From NCBI RefSeq assembly GCF_000350225.1, contig NW_005179249.1, positions 1 through 64,000 on the forward strand: a DNA stretch of 64,000 bases, read 5' to 3'. The stretch is from Chondrus crispus (lineage: Eukaryota; Rhodophyta; Florideophyceae; Gigartinales; Gigartinaceae). The position numbers were made by a program, and so were the translations under genes. Of this stretch, positions 43,884-54,767 are shown in pieces. Position 1 is the first letter of the stretch. The number at the start of each line of letters is the position of its first letter. The notes under the pieces were generated by a model. That model made no database searches. It was not told the origin of the DNA and worked only from the letters and a program-made list of their open reading frames with translations.

Positions 43884-45733
43884 TCAATCATCTTTGAAAA
43901 GCTGACGCAGTTCGCATTGGCGAGCCGTATGTCCTTTCAGATGGCACAACGAGCTGGTGTACGCGCGCTTTTGAGAGCTAGGGCCTGCTTCGTACCAAGC
44001 ACGCATCCTTTTCCCCGCATTTCGGACTGGTCTCCGCCGGGGTGGAGCAAGAGCAACCGGTATATTGATTGCAGAACCGGATAAAACATTCTCCTGAGCT
44101 TCTATTACCACTGCATCAACGTCGGCTTGCAATGGCATCCGAAATTCCACATCTTCGTACTGTTCCATCCAGGTAGCTGTCAGGTTTTTAGGTCCAATAA
44201 ACTTGAACATATTCATCGTCCCATATTTTTCACAGAGAACGGCCGATCCGTGCCAGCAAGGAAAACCGGATTTGTCTAGGGAATAAGCACAGCATTTGGG
44301 AGGTTTCTGCTTTTCTTTGGCAAGAACCACTCGCCTTGTTTGGGTGCCATTCATTTGACTAACTACAGTCGCTTCCATATGATTTGTTCCATCTAAAAAC
44401 CGGACGTGTCTTGGATACGGCCTTCCTCGACGGATTATTGTGGCAAAAAGCCTTTCTAATTGTGCCGGAACAGGCGTCGTACAATTGACGGCTATATTTT
44501 GTCGTTTGAGGAATGACTTGCCCTGCGATTCGAGAACAGTTTCTAGCATCGACTGTGGTTCGACGCTGTGAATTTGATTCTTGAGTGACGCGTTCATTTG
44601 GCTTTCAGCACTTGTGATGAGGTAACCAGGTCCTGTAGTCCAGCATATGCCCGGTAGAGATGATCATCCGCAAATCGCGATAGGTATTTTGCCGTCTTCA
44701 CTCCATATGTCCGTTTCACGGCATCAACAGCAATGCGGGTTGGTGCGTGAACTGCGCGTTAGTACTGGGCAATACCTGCTGCTTTCCCCTTTCTCAAGGC
44801 CTTTAAAATATTTTTCTTGACATGTAAAGGGTCTAGGAATAGCTTCGCATTGTCCATCACTTTCTCAAAAGAACAGTCTATGGATTTTTCTTGATCCACA
44901 ACAGTGCCGCGGCCCTGAAAATCGAACCGGGACACCCTCTTTAGATTATTGAAAACCATGGTCCACGATTCTTCACATTCGGTTCCAACCGTGTGTGCAA
45001 ACAACAATGGAACTAAATTGTGGTTGGGATCATATCCTACCACTTCATAGCTTGTTCCGTAAGACTGCAGTTCGCATCCTTGGCAGTGAGAGGCATCAGC
45101 TGCTGTAGTCGCTCTACCGCAGTTGCGGAAATGGGACGCAGTACTGGGGACAAAAACGAAGCTTGAATAATACTGACGGCCTTGCACAAAGTCTGAGCAA
45201 TCAACAACGCTTGGGTCAAATTTTGCATCATCAGGAACTTGCCCGTTTCTCTGCAGTTGGCGGAATATGAATCTTGCGGCCTTGAAACCAATCTATTTCA
45301 TCCCGTCGGCTGAACATGTAAACATTTCCACATGATGTCCAAATTCTCGTAGCGAGATGGCATAGCCTTGCATAGTTGCCATCTCCTCAAGGCGACAGGC
45401 GACCATCATGCGCGATAATTCGCTCTTAACAGCACGAAAGTGACGGAGAGCTGGCTGACGGATGTAGATTTGTTTGGCGGTGACAATAGATACGATAAAT
45501 TTTGCCGTGAAGAATGGGTTTTATTGTAGTTCTTGAAGAACTAATCGAGCCACTTGTTTTGCCGTATAGGCAGGTGTGCAGTTTCCCCTACTATTTTTGT
45601 CAATTGTCAATTCTTGCCATAGGCATTTCTGCAGATGGGCTTTATATCGGTGCAACCTCCATCTTCCTGTTCCGGATTCTCGGAGAAACCGTATTGTCGC
45701 CTTGCATGGAATTTCTCGACACGTTAATGACAC
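43884..45733 (-). pseudogene. MULE transposase (zinc, DDE and SWIM parts)
   Basis: The N-terminal zinc-binding region ends with HLQKC and YTAKQVARLVLQEL (45733-45521). The DDE part shows YEVVGYDPNHNLVPLLFAHT, then DQEKSIDCSFEKVM and LDPLHVKKNI (45187-44759), where the D...H pattern is typical. Then (44597-43884) comes a SWIM finger CCAYSLDKSGFPCWHG (C-x-C-type pair with C and H) and a tail SLCHLKGHTARQC that resembles a zinc knuckle with its first cysteine replaced. The transposase excises and inserts the element in the nucleus. Pieces lie in different frames with gaps at 45188-45520 and 44598-44758, so the gene is broken or has unrecognised introns. Confidence 0.8.
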
Positions 45734-45854
45734 TTTTGTAGCTGTCTGGTGAATATTTACACCTCTCTATACACCAAAAAACGCCGTATGTGCCCGACAA
45801 TACCGCTCACATTTCCATCTGGCGTCCATTTCGAGTCCCTCTACAGGTTGTAAG

Positions 45855-46493
45855 TCAACTGCCCATTGGAGGCGCCAACTCTGAGAAGCTTTTCTCTCTC
45901 TCAAGTGCTTGAAGTGCCTCATCCAGAACTCTGGATTTGTAGGCACGCTTACTCGCGCGAATTCGCTCCAACTTTTCGGTTTCTCTTGCCGCTTGTTGAA
46001 GGGGAGGGGTACTGTGTGATGTAGAAAAAACGTTTGGAGTTGCCGTATTGGATTCTGAGAATGTTTCCGACACAAAATCAACACTATCATTAGAACTACT
46101 GTTCCCAAAATTCTGAGACGATTTGTGATCGCCTGACTGCCTCAAATCCGCTTCGTCCCTGGGAAAGAAGCTATCGAAAATATCATCAACATCATCGCGG
46201 AATCGTTCAGGAGATGAATAAGGAGATTCATTGACATGAAGATCTTCATCAATGAACCTTTGAAGCAAACAGTATCTGGAATCAAAACATTTCCAGCAAT
46301 TTAGACGACTCTTAGCGTACTCCTTGGCTATCTCATAGCACTTAGAAATGTTTTGGGTGCAACGGGTCGCGCTTTCGACATTGACTGCCCCTCCTTTGTC
46401 TGGATGAACCTGCAGGCATAATCGTAGATAGGCTTTTCGAATGTTTGAGAGAGCGATACTTTTCTCTCTGCTGTCTGGGAAAAACACTCTCAA
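45855..46493 (-). CDS. DnaJ J-domain segment at the 5' end of the MULE gene
   Basis: The frame opens without an ATG (first codon used here 46493, TTG). It shows helix II and the HPD signature (IRKAYLRLCLQVHPDKGG), then helix III (CTQNISKCYEIAKEYAKS), followed by a Ser/Asp-rich linker and a basic coiled stretch (LERIRASKRAYKSRVLDEAL). J-domains stimulate the ATPase of HSP70 partners. Overlapping minus-strand frames at 46545-46342 and 46108-45767 contain a possible ATG start (MNSFRESM) and the next part of the transposase (ARWKCERYC), so the J-domain appears to be the N-terminal domain of the transposase gene, with shifts or introns between. It lies inside the target duplications. Confidence 0.75.
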   Translation of the reverse strand: MRVFFPDSREKSIALSNIRKAYLRLCLQVHPDKGGAVNVESATRCTQNISKCYEIAKEYAKSRLNCWKCFDSRYCLLQRFIDEDLHVNESPYSSPERFRDDVDDIFDSFFPRDEADLRQSGDHKSSQNFGNSSSNDSVDFVSETFSESNTATPNVFSTSHSTPPLQQAARETEKLERIRASKRAYKSRVLDEALQALEREKSFSELAPPMGS

Positions 46494-46857
46494 GACAGAA
46501 GCATTTTGGGGATCGCATCGATTCTCTGAAGCTGTTCATTGTCACCTATACGCATTCTCAACGGACTTGAAGATCGGTAGGGTCCCCTTTTTGGTTTAGG
46601 GTTTGGCGGTTTGGGGGGGATGCCAAGACTGGTAGGATAATAAGAGGGTGGTGACGAGATGAGTAGGGAAAACGCATATATGTGACAGATATGGTACGAT
46701 TTTTGGAGGAAAACCTACTGATCCTGTCATTTTTTTGTTTCGCTTACTGAGTGGTAAATTTTCACGAAAATCACCTACCAAAGGTGCCAAAAAAGATTAT
46801 TCTCCTACTGAATGATTACTTTTTACCCATTTCTCCTACTGATCTTGAAATGTTCCC

Positions 46858-46866
46858 TAAAATTAT
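46858..46866. repeat. MULE target-site duplication, right copy
   Basis: TAAAATTAT, the mate of 43633-43641. Confidence 0.85.
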
Positions 46867-47278
46867 ACTTTTCCTACCTTTATTGTGTATTCTGTGAAAA
46901 TACCACAGTCACACTCGCTCAAGACGCCACCTTCAGCGTCTCGCCACAAAGATGCACAACGTTTAGTGACAGATCGCACATATGTCATCTCCTTATAGCA
47001 CATGTAGTGCAGAATAAATAGGACCAGAGACTCTTTGGTCTCTCGCTCTAACATACACCATTGTGACTGCGTGAAGTGTAGACATGTAAGTTATTCTTTA
47101 CGTGTTGGATGCAAGATCCTCACCGCGACGCCACAACTGGCTCTCAGCCAATTACAACACTGCGGAGATCTGGCTGAGAGCCTCTGCATGGCATCTGACA
47201 ACTACTAGGAGGCATTAAAGTTACCACAAATTATCTACGTCGTCGTACAAAAGTGGTCCAATTTTGGACACATCCTTT
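46867..47278. other. Spacer with a strong hairpin
   Basis: No gene seen. A perfect 12-bp inverted repeat (47139-47150 and 47171-47182, GGCTCTCAGCCA) with a 20-bp loop is the only clear structure. Confidence 0.5.
47139..47182. repeat. Perfect 12-bp hairpin, 20-bp loop
   Basis: GGCTCTCAGCCA at 47139-47150 pairs with TGGCTGAGAGCC at 47171-47182. It is not part of a tRNA fold. It could be a structured RNA, a terminator-like element or a small transposon remnant. Confidence 0.7.
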
Positions 47279-48125
47279 TTATAACTTCATAACCGTTTTC
47301 AGCTCACCGATGATGATTTTATGGACGACCCTTGTACCTGTAGTTGATCTTCGCCTTCCAGGTCTGTGCTGCACCTTACTCATCAACAACAAAGCAGTAG
47401 AGGTTACTTTCATGAAAGTCTTGTGCTTTTTTGAGCTGTCTCGCAGCAGCGATGTCGTTCTTCTTCTGATCTCGCAACCCAGCTGCAAGAGCTCGATGTG
47501 CAAATTTTGGCCGCCTTTTGCTTTTATCAATCCGCTTTCTACTCAAACTTTTGAAGTGCTTTTCCACGGCGATATTTGATGAGCTGACTAACCGTCAAAC
47601 ACGTTGCAGGCGCTTTGCGCCCTACCGCGATCCGTTGAGTCCTACATGCAGCGGCCGTTATGAATTCAGGCTTTCCAACCTCAAACAATATTTTGCTTGC
47701 TGTTCTGCCATCTGCCGATCGTTCTGCAATTTTCTGTAGCGCTTGTACTTTGTCTCGCTCTTGCTGCAGTATGCAGATCAAGTCTGCATATGTCTCTGTA
47801 TCTGTTTCTCGCTTTTAACGCTGGCGATGCAAAAAGAAGGACCACATTGGTTTATTCCACGCTTGACGTTCCGGGCTATTTCTTTGTTGCTGTGACTTAA
47901 ATCCTTGAATTGATCTGGAAACGCTGCATTGAATGTAACTATTCCCGTCTCACAGAATGACTTGCCAATGCCATGGATGTTAGTTTTTCCATGCCTGACA
48001 ACTGCGCACATCGGTTTTAATTGCACAGTCTTTGCATCGCATACCATGTGAAAACAGAGTTGGCCTCTTGAAGTGTGTATGGCTTTATTGAAAGGTTTGA
48101 ATGGCTTGATCGCATGAATGGACAA
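47279..48125 (-). pseudogene. Unrecognised decayed minus-strand gene
   Basis: Three overlapping minus-strand frames follow each other: 48125-47778 (MSIHAIKPFKPFNKAIHTSR, with C/H residues), 47781-47539 (helical, ending in a basic stretch) and 47567-47376 or 47530-47279 (Lys/Arg-rich, RKRIDKSKRRPKFAHRALAA). Composition is protein-like, but no domain is recognised. The overlaps at the joins point to frame changes in one old gene. It lies between the MULE and the nuclease gene, on the opposite strand to the latter. Confidence 0.35.
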
Positions 48126-48757
48126 AATGGGACGTATTGGCAGGAGCCTGTAAAACGTCGATATTGTACTTCTCGCATAATTCCTACCACATAAACCCCC
48201 ACGACAGCTATATCCATCAAGTGTTATAATAATAGTTACCTGTGGAACAATAGTTCTGACAAATCTATTGAAATACTCAATGAAATTATGTATTTTCTGC
48301 TGCTCCCTTGACCCAATTTCATTGCAAAGTACTACCCCATTTCGCGGAAACCACTCTTCCTTCGTTAAGAACGTGAGATCTTTAGACGCCTGGGCAGCTA
48401 GAGCTAAACGTGAGGGGTTAGAATGTAGAATTGCTCAACACAACGATGTCCGGTTCCTCATCTTCCGAGGTTCCGCGTGCTCCTGTACTTTATTCTCTTT
48501 CTATTTTCCTTCCATTCCATGATATTTCGTGTCAGCCCCTCTCGTCTTCAGTTGCTCGTGAATGCAGGCTGTCTGTCATCTGTCTCCCCCCTTCTCCATG
48601 CGTGCTGTTCTGTCCAGGTGTACACGAGTGACAGCAATTCTCCTCCAACATTGTGGCGGAGATGGAGCTGACATAATTCTACATCGCCCCATGGCTTTGC
48701 GCAGCGAAGAAATCATTTGGGGAGCTCTAGTTCTGCCTTTGCCTCTCTTGCGACTTT
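48126..48757. other. No confident gene; possible 5' part of the nuclease gene
   Basis: Plus-strand frames near 48268-48522 and 48660-48813 have some protein character (LDAWAARAKREGLECR; MALRSEEIIWGALVLPLPLL) and may be decayed N-terminal pieces of the nuclease gene that follows. The join cannot be made out. Confidence 0.35.
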
Positions 48758-50316
48758 GTGGCGTCCAGGAACTCCCTTACCATATCTGGTACGTCCTCAA
48801 ACAGTCCCCTTAGGCTTAAAAGAACTGTTTTCAAAATTATGAAACCTCTCGTGACTCCAATGGGCATGCGGGAAGGCAGCCGAAATGCGATGGAAATATT
48901 GAAAGCGCTCAGAGAATTATTGCTTAGACAGGATGCTGCATATGCCCGGCCGTTTGGTTCCTCTGTTTTTGTGAAGGACAGTGGCAGACGATGTGTCATC
49001 AGACACATGCGTTGCGTCCGGCTCGTAGAAAGCAAGTCGACTTCAATTATCGCTGACAGCCCTGATGCTGTGATAGCTGTAACTGACGAAGACGATACAA
49101 TTGTGGTCATGCCGGTCGAGGTCAAAACAATGACTTCCGTTTCAACTGTTGGGGCTGCGACGAATTTGAAGGAGAAATAACGGGCCTTTGTATGCATCGA
49201 AAATGTAGGAGTCGATGAAAGAAGCAACGAACTATTCCAAGAAATGGTACCTACGACGCAGTACCGAGCGCAAGTGCTGCATCACGGGGCACCCCTCAGA
49301 GTTAATCAAGTCATGTTTGTTGTCGGCACGGGTGGTTCTATGACGGAGGGGCGGATTGTATATGTCTGTAATATACAATTTTCTGAGCAGTTTCGGCATA
49401 AGTACACTTATGCTTTGGACTGTGTACGAAGAGCTGTGTTTGAGTGGATAGGATGGGAGGCCAAGTACATACCGATAGAGTTCGACAATCATCTCAAGAA
49501 TACTCATGCATCAGACATTCACAGCTTCATGTCTTATTATAACTTGAGCCAAGCTCTACGGAAATCTGTCATAGAAAGCGGGTCACCAATACCGCCTAGC
49601 CGCATGATTCGTGTATCCCGGACAGTGTATTGGAACCATTTGAAGGAGAGTGTAGACGTGATGTCCCGATATATGAAAACAATTGCTCGGTCGAATATCA
49701 GCGAAAATCCGGTGCTGTCTATAATGGGAAGGCTCCTGTCCATGCAGGTGAGCAATGCGGTAGTGGCATATAGATTATATCAAGCAAGAAGGCGAAATCT
49801 TTAGCCATGTCCAGAAGACGTAGAAGACCAGGGACGACGAGGATATTTTATTTCAGACACCGTCTGTCACAAAGTGAGACTTTTGGACGCTTCGTGAGGA
49901 TGCTTGCTAGAGGGTGGGTTGAAAACACACAACCAGTTGGAGGAACGCATGCTGGCTCTGAAAGGCAGAACTCCAAGTTAAATCCTCTATTCTGCAGAGA
50001 TGCGGCCAGTCGATATAATTCGGGTCCTCACAAAGCTAGAAAGCTGAACAGCACTATCGATCATACGCGCATAGTTGCACAGCCAATGTACTGTGTTCCA
50101 TGCTCATGGGCATTGCGTGGCCCTAAAAACGGCAAACCAAAAGTGAAACGAAAGGGCTCAGGACAGGTTCAATGGTGCCAGACATGCCTACAAGCGGTCT
50201 GTTCTGTTTGTTGGACCGATTGGCACACCAAAGACAGACTTAAGCGCACTGAGTCGAGTGCCGCTGACGTTAGGGACTTTGGAAGTAGTTCTCGTGTAAG
50301 GCAGCGTGTTTCGTAA
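48758..50316 (+). pseudogene. YqaJ/PD-(D/E)XK-like nuclease gene with zinc cluster
   Basis: The first frame has no ATG at its head (GTG 48758; the first ATG is 48839). It shows the PD-(D/E)XK pattern SPDAVIAVTDEDDTIVVM then PVEVKT, and further on QYRAQVLHHGAPLRVNQVMF, the Q-containing helix of YqaJ-type exonucleases. A TAA at 49178-49180 lies in register with the continuing frame (49181-49804), so it is a single in-frame stop. TAG 49802-49804 is followed by ATG 49807, whose frame (to 50316) is basic and ends in a zinc cluster YCVPCSWAL ... WCQTCLQAVCSVCWTDWH. Eukaryotic DNA transposons of several families carry a YqaJ-type protein beside a DDE transposase; one such transposase remnant lies 2 kb to the right on the same strand. 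Confidence 0.6.
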
Positions 50317-52129
50317 GGCAGAGACAAAACTCGACGAGCGCGGCGATTAGAAAAATAGTTGATGTGTTTGTTAGAGCTACCTTTTTGTTTTTGTTTGTTA
50401 AAGATAATCGTTCCTTCCTGAAGTGCGTGTTACTGATTCCTTCAGCTTTACTGTGACACAATTGCGTTCAGAGACAGCACTGCCTTTGATTTAATGGGAA
50501 TACTATTTACAGTGGGAATAGATCTCGAAGAACATGTTGGCTTAGGTGTCGAATAGCATAGTAAAGTAGAATGTCATCTACAAAAAAGTCCAGTGTAGGG
50601 GTCTATATCACACAGTTGACCGTGTGGAACAAATAGAATTGGTTGAACCTTGTCGTGATGAAGGGCCCCAAGAAATGAGAGAAAGAACACAAATGTAGGA
50701 GAACGCGCAGAAGATGCGGTCAAAGGTGCTTGACATCAAGTACGGTGATGTTAAAATTGTGAGGTTTTTGATGTTTTGTTGATCTAATGTGCACAGAGGC
50801 AGTAGATGTTCAACAAAAGTGACGTAAGGTGCTCTAAAACGAAGTAGAATCCGCAAATTGAAGATCTCGTAGACGGGTGTAGTCGACTATTTGAGAACGC
50901 TGGCCCGAAAACACAAAACGGGGCAAGGAATTTTTTTGAAGAGCTCGTGTTCAGGAAGAAGAAGGGCTCCACAGATATAAGTACATTCACCGGAAAGAAG
51001 AACTCGAGACGATGCCACAGAAATATTTTTCGTGTCTTAACTCTTACATTTCGAGACATTTATGCGAAAACCCCCTAAAGGGACATATCGAGACCGTCTA
51101 CAAAACCGAGCACAGGGTTAGTGGACCTTCCGAAAAAAGTCAAATTTCTGCTCGACCCGAAGGTCGACTAGAGTGGACCTCACGGCGTGTTTTGGCCTCC
51201 AAAAATGCCAAGACAAGATCCCACGCTCCCCGCTTTCTTGCTGACAAGCTCTGTAGACAAGCAGTTCCTGCTGTAAGCTTCTTCTGGAGCTTTCAATCTT
51301 TCAAACTGACAAACAAAATGACAGATCTAAGCCCGCCACAATTGAACCTCCAGAAAAGATAAGCCCTACTTTTGAAACAGGCCGTAGAGTGAATCCTATT
51401 CTGCTTTAACGAAGCCTGCGCCGCACACGCAGCAATATTAATTTCTATTTTGACCAAAATGGCGACCGTTTTGGCAAGCGACCCTGACGCGACCGGATCA
51501 CACACCACCATCGCTGATGATGCACGTCGCCAACCACAACCGAGTATCCAAACACGCTGCTGCAGAGGGAGGGCGCGAGGCAGATGTCGCGGTTCTGGAA
51601 GACGGCAGATATAATCACGAGGACGCACATCATGCTGCGTCCAAACTCCGTCCGAAGGATGGACTATCAAGAACAGCAGCCCGGTCAGTCTTATCTTTGA
51701 ATCCTGGTTTTTTGAGGAATTTATTGGCGATCGTGCGAGACGTTCCTGTTTTCCGCCGTTCGAAACATGAAACTGTAAATTGACCTTAGTGACCTTCCCG
51801 ACAATAGAGCAAAATTTATTGTGCTGTTCATACACCCTGTTTTGGAAAGAAGTATGGAGTGGATGAACGAAAAAATTATCCTTGAGAAGCCCGACCTGCC
51901 GCCCTTGCGACTTTAAGAGATGTTCGAGTTCCTATCGGTTTCTATATTCGCACATTGCATCGGCTTTAGCCTGGATAGGTCTGTTTGTCTGCTGCGCGAC
52001 CTCGGGCTAAACACACCCTCTCTGAATGAGGTACGTTTCATCTCATGTGATTGCAAAGGAGGTTAACCTCTTTTCTCATTCAGCAGCAAACTCATTCAGC
52101 AGCGAACTTAGGTGGGGACAATGAATTAT
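50317..52129. other. No gene recognised
   Basis: 1.8 kb. Open frames on both strands (for example 51012-51362 plus and 51835-51293 minus) overlap each other and have no domain. The right third may contain decayed 5' coding sequence of the transposase that follows. Confidence 0.45.
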
Positions 52130-53441
52130 GTTGGTCACCACCTCGCGACCAAACTACACGGATGAGTGAAGTCGAGAACCTGGCTTTTGGAGAAGTTCGA
52201 AAAGCATTTTCAACCCTCGCATCTCTTTCGTACTCCGGATCATGACCTGTTTGTTACCAGGGCCTCTGATAATCAGGTCAACGCGCTATCGAACGGAAAA
52301 GCCAACAAAGAGGGACATGCGGCTGACGTTCTAGCAGACGCACTATTCTGAATTACTTTAGGTGTGCACTTTCATAGCCGTGGGAAGTCGCAGATGGACA
52401 GCATTCGAAAGCTTCTTGATGCTGTCCTGGATGGAAGAGATGAACAAAGTTTGGCCAGAGTTACAATTACGGCGGACAGAGGCTACGCAAAGCAGGACGT
52501 TCTCTGTGTGCTGTGGAATTGGGGTCTGAGCTCAATGTTAGTGATACCAGAACCCTCCTGAGGTGCCATCCATTCGTTGAGGCTTCAGTCCTGATGCCTG
52601 CCCGTGAGGATGACAACGAACAGCACTCGGAAGAGATTGCAGGTCCAAGACTGATCCTCAGTCTCTCGTAGCGGGTTTGGAAGGTATTTCTAATGAATCT
52701 GCAGCGACACGTTTACATGCACAACATGCCGCAATGTTTTCTCAAAGTGGAACAGGTCAAGGTGAAGAGCCATGCGCATATCTTCCTGCCAGAAGGCATG
52801 CCGGCGTAAGTGTCGAATATTTGGATCGCAAGAAGACATTTGTCATCGATGACGCTCTTTCAACTGGCTCTCCCGCATTTAATGCATCTAAGCGCCTCGA
52901 AGGGACGCGCTCTTACGTGTCAGCGGTAACCGTTCGTGAGAGAGGGACGGAAAAATTCTCAAAGATACTTCCCTTCTTGTTCGACGTCCCACAGGCGATG
53001 GGCATACAACTCAACGCTTGGGTGGCAGTCCAAAAATTGGAGCGGTACGAACAGTACCATTTTTCTGGACTCGCTTCTGACAGCCCGTCAGCCACCATGA
53101 GCACTAAGCGAATTATAACGGACGCCCTTCCTCAGAAATGCAGCGTCCTATCGATCGGACAAAGATGTGGGGACTGGTTTTGAATGAGACAGTTCCACTT
53201 TACTGGGACGAATGCTGGTATTATCTTGCTCCGTAATGAGCACGTGCAGGGTGCGGCCGGAATAGAGCGTCAATTTCCTGCTGAACGAACGCAAAAGGAG
53301 TGGCTCGATACATTTATGACATTTTTGTTCAGCCCCAAGAGAAGCACTGAAGCTGTGATGCGAGGTTCCGTCAACGAAGACGCGGTGCTGTCTGTAAAGA
53401 GCTGGAAAGTTGTTGTGGATCAGATACCCTTTACTCTTCAT
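52130..53441 (+). pseudogene. Decayed DDE transposase, possibly fused to nuclease start
   Basis: Frames at 52166-52351, 52364-52561, 52677-53183 and 53184-53441 follow in order. The second holds TITADRGYAKQDVL, the second catalytic aspartate of IS4-like/piggyBac-like transposases. The third reads VEYLDRKKTFVIDDALSTGS and later LNAWVAVQKLERYEQYHFSG. After TGA 53181-53183 comes MRQFHFTGTNAGIIL, which resembles the entry of a YqaJ-type nuclease. Stops separate the parts, so the gene is dead. It and the nuclease gene at 48758-50316 could be debris of one transposon type; exact family unknown. Confidence 0.5.
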
Positions 53442-53643
53442 ATGGTCTGCACTACATATACTGACGCATTTAGGATTGATCCCAAGAAATTCAAATTTAT
53501 GTTAACACTGTTGACAATGACATCAGTGCTAACACTGTCTCTGGACCCAAAAGACAAACGGCAAACTTCATGCCTGCCAGTGCTGTCCGTTGGAGATGTT
53601 CGCTCGCGTAACACTCCCCCTCATCTCAAACTTCACTGTGCAC

Positions 53644-54753
53644 TTACTGCAAACTCAAAGTCTTCACGAAAAATTTGTGCTTTATTCCACCCACTGGTTT
53701 CGTCATCACATCTGCGAGCATATCACTGGAGGGAATATATTTCGTCTCGATTGTTCCACGCGCAAAGTGATCACGAATGAAATGGTATTTCACGTCCATG
53801 TGTTTGGTTCTCTCATTCTCCACTTCGTCGTGAGCAAAGCAAAAAGATCCCTGATTTTCCCCCCAGATCTTGATAGGTGTAGTGAAACAATTACTTTCCA
53901 ATCTTAGTTTTCTCAACCACAATGCTTCACGAACAGCGAAGGATAGCGCGATGTATTCTGCCTCAACCGTTGACTGGGCAATCACATTCTGCTTCTTACT
54001 CTGCCATGACACTGCGCCTCCGGCATACATGAAGCAATGTCGGCTGGTTGACTTGGAGTTATCAATGTCGCCAGCAAAGTCCTAATCAGAATAGCCATGC
54101 AAATTGTTTTCAGCGGTAGAATCTTCCTCTTCTTTTCCGTACACAATTCCAAGGTCACTTGTGCCTTTCAAATATCTCATTAAATGTTTAGCAGCCTTCC
54201 AATGCGCGGTACGGGGGTTGGACATAAACCTTGAAAGATAACCAGCAGCAAATGCGATGTCTGGTCGAGTTGTATTTGCCAAATGCAGAATACATCCAAC
54301 CAATTGACGGTATGGTGTGCGGGACATTTTCTGTTTCTCCCCCTCATCGACAGGACCCATAGTGGTCAACAGAACAAGTCCCGCAGGAAGCGGAGTCTTC
54401 AATGGTTTACAGTTCACCACTCCAAATTTCTCGGCCATTTGGTCAATCATGGTGCAACTGTGCAACTTCACTGTTCGACTCACGGGATCCTGCTCGATGA
54501 CAATTCCGACAAACTTGATAACCTTTTTCTCGATGCAGACTTCAAAATTTCTCGCTATCATCTCTGCTACCCTTTTGAGCACTTCCATGTTCATTGTAAT
54601 CATCAAAATGTCATCCACGTATACTAGGATGTATACAGTTTCTCCGTCATTGATGAGGACATACAATCTTGGATCTACTTTCGATTGTGTGCAGCCAATT
54701 GCTCGAAGGAACGTGTTGATGACCTTACGCCATGCACGGGAAGCTTGCTTCAA
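53644..54753 (-). pseudogene. Copia RT end and RNase H
   Basis: The RT end shows ILVYVDDILMI with the YVDD centre, then LKTPLPAGL and PYRQLVGCILHLANTTRPDI. RNase H shows VSWQSKKQNVIAQSTVEAEY and the usual C-terminal HMDVKYHFIRD and ADVMTKP. Fossil copy. Confidence 0.85.
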
Positions 54754-54767
54754 CCCGTAAAGGGCTT

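Larger units (their letters stand above)
43642..46857 (-). mobile_element. Mutator-like element (MULE) with J-domain
   Basis: A 3.2-kb DNA transposon flanked by the 9-bp direct repeat TAAAATTAT (43633-43641 and 46858-46866), the size typical for Mutator. Its ends read inward are GGGTAATATCACGATC and GGGAACATTTCAAGATC. Subterminal CAGTAGG motifs point inward on both sides: left at 43718, 43748, 43787 and 43818; right as CCTACTG at 46714, 46804 and 46835. A 45-bp block around 43716-43760 is inverted at 46796-46843. It encodes, on the minus strand, a J-domain protein part, zinc-binding and DDE parts of a MULE transposase, a SWIM finger and a zinc-knuckle-like tail. Confidence 0.9.

Noticed and set aside
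47139-47182. tRNA gene
   Set aside because: The arms do not fit a cloverleaf and no internal promoter boxes are seen.
51012-51362. Plus-strand frame of 116 codons
   Set aside because: No domain, overlapped by equally long minus-strand frames; treated as chance.
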